Origin: Rhodocyclaceae bacterium
GTDB lineage: Bacteria > Pseudomonadota > Gammaproteobacteria > Burkholderiales > Rhodocyclaceae
NCBI GenBank assembly: GCA_018262875.1
Contig: JADFDL010000066.1
Coordinates: 1-8,219 of the forward strand
Direction of reading: 5' to 3'
Length of the DNA stretch: 8,219 bases
The notes beneath the pieces are model-generated. The model saw only the letters and a list, made by a program, of their open reading frames with translations. It was not told the DNA's origin and searched no databases. This document shows positions 6,302-8,219 of this stretch, piece by piece (position 1 is the first letter of the stretch; the number at the start of each line of letters is the position of its first letter). The position numbers and the translations under genes are program-made.

Positions 6302-7435
6302 TCAGGCAGCACGCCCGACCGCGCAGAGACGCGACATGAGCCGCACGCCAATCTCGGACAGCGGCGCCACCTCTTCTACCGCCCGCAGGGCCACCGCTTC
6401 GCGCGGCATGCCGTAGACGACGCAGGAGGCCTGGTCCTGGGCGAGGGTCCAGGCGCCGGCGCGCTTCATGGCCAGCATGCCCGCCGCGCCATCCTTGCCC
6501 ATGCCGGTCAGGATGGCGCCGATGGCATGGCGGCCGGCGACGGCGGCGGCGGCATGGAACAGGACATCCACCGAGGGGCGATGGCGGTTCACCGGCTCGG
6601 CCTGGGACAGTTCAGTCTGGTAGCCGGCGCCGCTTTTCTTCAGCAGCAAATGGGAATGCCCGGGCGCCACGTAGGCGGTGCCCGGTTGCACGCGCTCGCC
6701 GTGCCCGGCTTCCTTGACGTGGATCCGGCACAGGCTGTCCAGCCGCTTGGCGAAGGATCCGGTGAACGACGGCGGCATGTGCTGGACGATGAGGATGCCC
6801 GGCGTGTTCTCCGGCAGTGCGGTCAGCACCGTCTTGAGCGCTTCGGTGCCGCCGGTGGACGCGCCGATCACGATCAGGTCCTCCGGCGCGGGCCGCCAGC
6901 CGGGACGGGCCTCAACCATCCTGGGCGACGCCGGCGCCGGGCGCTCGGCATCGGCGTTATTGCAGGGCGGTATCCGGCTCGCGCGGGCGCTGCGTATCTT
7001 GTCGCGCAGTTCGCCGGCAAAATCCGCGCTTGCCGAATGTGCGCCCGAAGCCGGCCGCAGCAAGTCTCCTTGCGAAGGCTTGGCGACGAAATCCACCGCA
7101 CCCAGTTCCAGCGCCTTCAGGGTCTGCTCCGAACCGTGCCCGGTGAAGGCGGAGACCATCACCACCGGCATCGGCCGGAAGCGCATCAGCCGGCGCAGGA
7201 ACTCGATGCCGTTCATCTTCGGCATTTCGACATCCAGGGTCAGCACATCCGGCGCCAGCGCCTTGATCATCTCGTGCGCGGCGATGGGATCGGCCGCCGT
7301 GCCGACGACGCGCATGTCGCCCGCGCCATTGACGATGTCGGTCAGCAGGCGCCGCATGAGCGGGGAGTCGTCGACGATGAGGACTTTCGTCCTGGCGCCC
7401 GCAGGCGCCCCGGCGGCAGCGGCCGGCGCGCTCAT
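6302..7435 (-). CDS. cheB: Chemotaxis response regulator protein-glutamate methylesterase/deamidase CheB
   Basis: CheB removes methyl groups from receptor glutamates and deamidates receptor glutamines. It is activated by phosphate from CheA. The 377-residue protein has a receiver domain (about 16-125) with acidic residues D22 and D23, phosphorylation site D68 ([11 protein letters not shown]), S95 and K119. A linker of about 55 residues leads to the CheB catalytic domain (about 185-372). The catalytic triad is visible: S193 in [12 protein letters not shown]219 in VQHMPP and D315 in TGMGKDGA. Each lies 29 residues after its E. coli CheB counterpart (S164, H190, D286), which supports an intact enzyme. 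The ATG overlaps the cheR stop as ATGA, so translation is probably coupled. A near-perfect GC palindrome (CCCGGCCGGG, 6285-6294) follows the stop. It lacks a T-run and is not a clear terminator. No cheD accompanies the pair. Confidence 0.97.
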   Translation of the reverse strand: MSAPAAAAGAPAGARTKVLIVDDSPLMRRLLTDIVNGAGDMRVVGTAADPIAAHEMIKALAPDVLTLDVEMPKMNGIEFLRRLMRFRPMPVVMVSAFTGHGSEQTLKALELGAVDFVAKPSQGDLLRPASGAHSASADFAGELRDKIRSARASRIPPCNNADAERPAPASPRMVEARPGWRPAPEDLIVIGASTGGTEALKTVLTALPENTPGILIVQHMPPSFTGSFAKRLDSLCRIHVKEAGHGERVQPGTAYVAPGHSHLLLKKSGAGYQTELSQAEPVNRHRPSVDVLFHAAAAVAGRHAIGAILTGMGKDGAAGMLAMKRAGAWTLAQDQASCVVYGMPREAVALRAVEEVAPLSEIGVRLMSRLCAVGRAA

Positions 7436-8219
7436 GGCGCAGCCTTGCCCGGCAGCGCTCTTCCCGGAGAAACGGATGACGGTGGTTCGCCGGCCGCAGC
7501 CGTCACATAGGTCGTCCTGCCGATGGAGCGAAACAGGTCCGTTGCGTGCAGAAAGCTTTCCGAATGGCCGGCCAGCAGCAGGCCGTCGGCGCGCAGCAGC
7601 GGCACGAACTTCTTCAGGATGCCGTACTGGGTCTGCTTGTCGAAATAGATCATCACGTTGCGGCAGAAGATGACATCGAGCGGCCCCTGCACCGGCCAGA
7701 CGGCGTCGAGCAGATTGATGCGTTTGAAAGTGATCAGCCGTCGCAGTTCGGGCCGCACCTCCACACTGCTGTCCTGGGCGCCGGCGCCCTTGAGAAAATG
7801 ACGGGAAAGCTGCTCCGGCGAAAGCCTGGCCACGCGCTCGGCCGGATAGATCCCGCGTTCTCCCTGCGTCAGCACGTTCGTGTCCAGGTCGCTGGCGATG
7901 ATCGACACCGGCGGCGCCAGGCTGTTGAAGGCCTCCACCGCGGTCATGGCGATCGAGTAGGGTTCCTCGCCGGTCGACGCCGCGCTGCACCAGATCCTGA
8001 TGGCGCGCTTTTCCGCAATCGACTTGAGATGCCGGGAGAGGATATCGAAATGATGGGCCTCGCGGAAAAAGGAGGTCAGATTGGTCGTCAGCGCGTTGAT
8101 GAAGGACTCCCACTCCTGCGCGTCCCTGCGTTCGAGGCGCGCCAGGTACTGGGCGAAGCTGCGGTCGCCGCCGGCGCGCAGCCGCCGCGCCAGCCGGCTA
8201 TACACCATGTCCTGCTTGG
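7432..8219 (-). CDS. cheR: Chemotaxis protein methyltransferase CheR (5' end beyond window)
   Basis: CheR transfers methyl groups from S-adenosylmethionine to receptor glutamates. The visible 261 residues begin [15 protein letters not shown]. That is internal to the N-terminal helical domain of the family, so the Met at 8208 is not the true start and roughly 15-30 residues lie outside. Counting from that Met, the sequence shows TNLTSFFRE (42-50), the SAM-binding [13 protein letters not shown] (73-85), SDLDT (106-110), NLLD (165-168), [10 protein letters not shown] (181-190) and GHSES (214-218). All are expected in an active CheR. The Pro/Ala/Ser-rich last 20 residues look like a disordered tail. 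It overlaps cheB by four bases. Its promoter and any cheA/cheW neighbours would lie to the right of the window. Confidence 0.96.
   Translation of the reverse strand, partial: KQDMVYSRLARRLRAGGDRSFAQYLARLERRDAQEWESFINALTTNLTSFFREAHHFDILSRHLKSIAEKRAIRIWCSAASTGEEPYSIAMTAVEAFNSLAPPVSIIASDLDTNVLTQGERGIYPAERVARLSPEQLSRHFLKGAGAQDSSVEVRPELRRLITFKRINLLDAVWPVQGPLDVIFCRNVMIYFDKQTQYGILKKFVPLLRADGLLLAGHSESFLHATDLFRSIGRTTYVTAAAGEPPSSVSPGRALPGKAAP

Noticed and set aside
4437..6416. A 659-codon plus-strand frame opposite the long receptor, and similar ones at 2897-4330 and 6263-7510
   Set aside because: These are antisense shadows of strongly supported receptor and cheB genes, a common effect of GC-rich codon third positions.
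6302..8113. CheB as a 603-residue protein with a long N-terminal extension
   Set aside because: The extra residues are the out-of-frame shadow of cheR. The receiver domain begins just after the ATG at 7435, which overlaps the cheR stop as ATGA.

Overview
The window is a high-GC bacterial segment, about two-thirds G+C by eye. It carries signal-transduction genes that all lie on the minus strand. Codon use, the receptor types, the good sigma-28 (FliA) promoter match and the REP-like palindromes suggest a motile betaproteobacterium, perhaps near the Rhodocyclales. That placement is an inference from style and not from a marker gene.

Layout in the direction of transcription, from high to low coordinates. 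(1) 8219-7432: cheR, missing its 5' end at the window edge. It overlaps cheB (7435-6302) by an ATGA junction. Together they encode the methyltransferase and the methylesterase/deamidase that set receptor adaptation. No cheD lies between or after them. (2) 6301-6108: a spacer with a sigma-28-like promoter on the minus strand and an intrinsic terminator on the plus strand, where no gene is visible. (3) 6107-4401 and 4345-3155: two complete chemoreceptors, probably co-transcribed. Both have two membrane helices and almost no periplasmic loop. The first has an extra sensor-like domain after its signalling hairpin, and the second has no recognisable sensor domain. (4) 3154-2899: a spacer with several hairpins. 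(5) 2898-907: a membrane histidine kinase whose periplasmic module resembles the NarX/NarQ/PilJ family, followed by HAMP, PAS, HisKA and HATPase domains. No response regulator is adjacent. (6) 906-474: a 433-bp spacer holding a REP-type inverted pair, a strong sigma-28 promoter match and a GC-rich leader that can fold in two exclusive ways. (7) 473-1: the start of a third chemoreceptor, of the four-helix-bundle type, cut by the window edge.

How the parts fit: CheR and CheB would methylate and demethylate the receptors encoded here and elsewhere. The receptors would feed a CheA/CheW core that is not in the window, and the sigma-28 motifs tie receptor expression to the flagellar regulon. The two complete receptors probably report cytoplasmic or membrane-proximal signals because they have no periplasmic ligand domain. 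The kinase is a separate two-component sensor that may respond to an anion such as nitrate.

I see no CRISPR array, transposase, tRNA, rRNA or prophage gene. The most unusual points are the receptor with a post-signalling C-terminal sensor domain, the switch-like leader of the third receptor, the orphan plus-strand terminator, and the nitrate-sensor-like input domain on an orthodox kinase.
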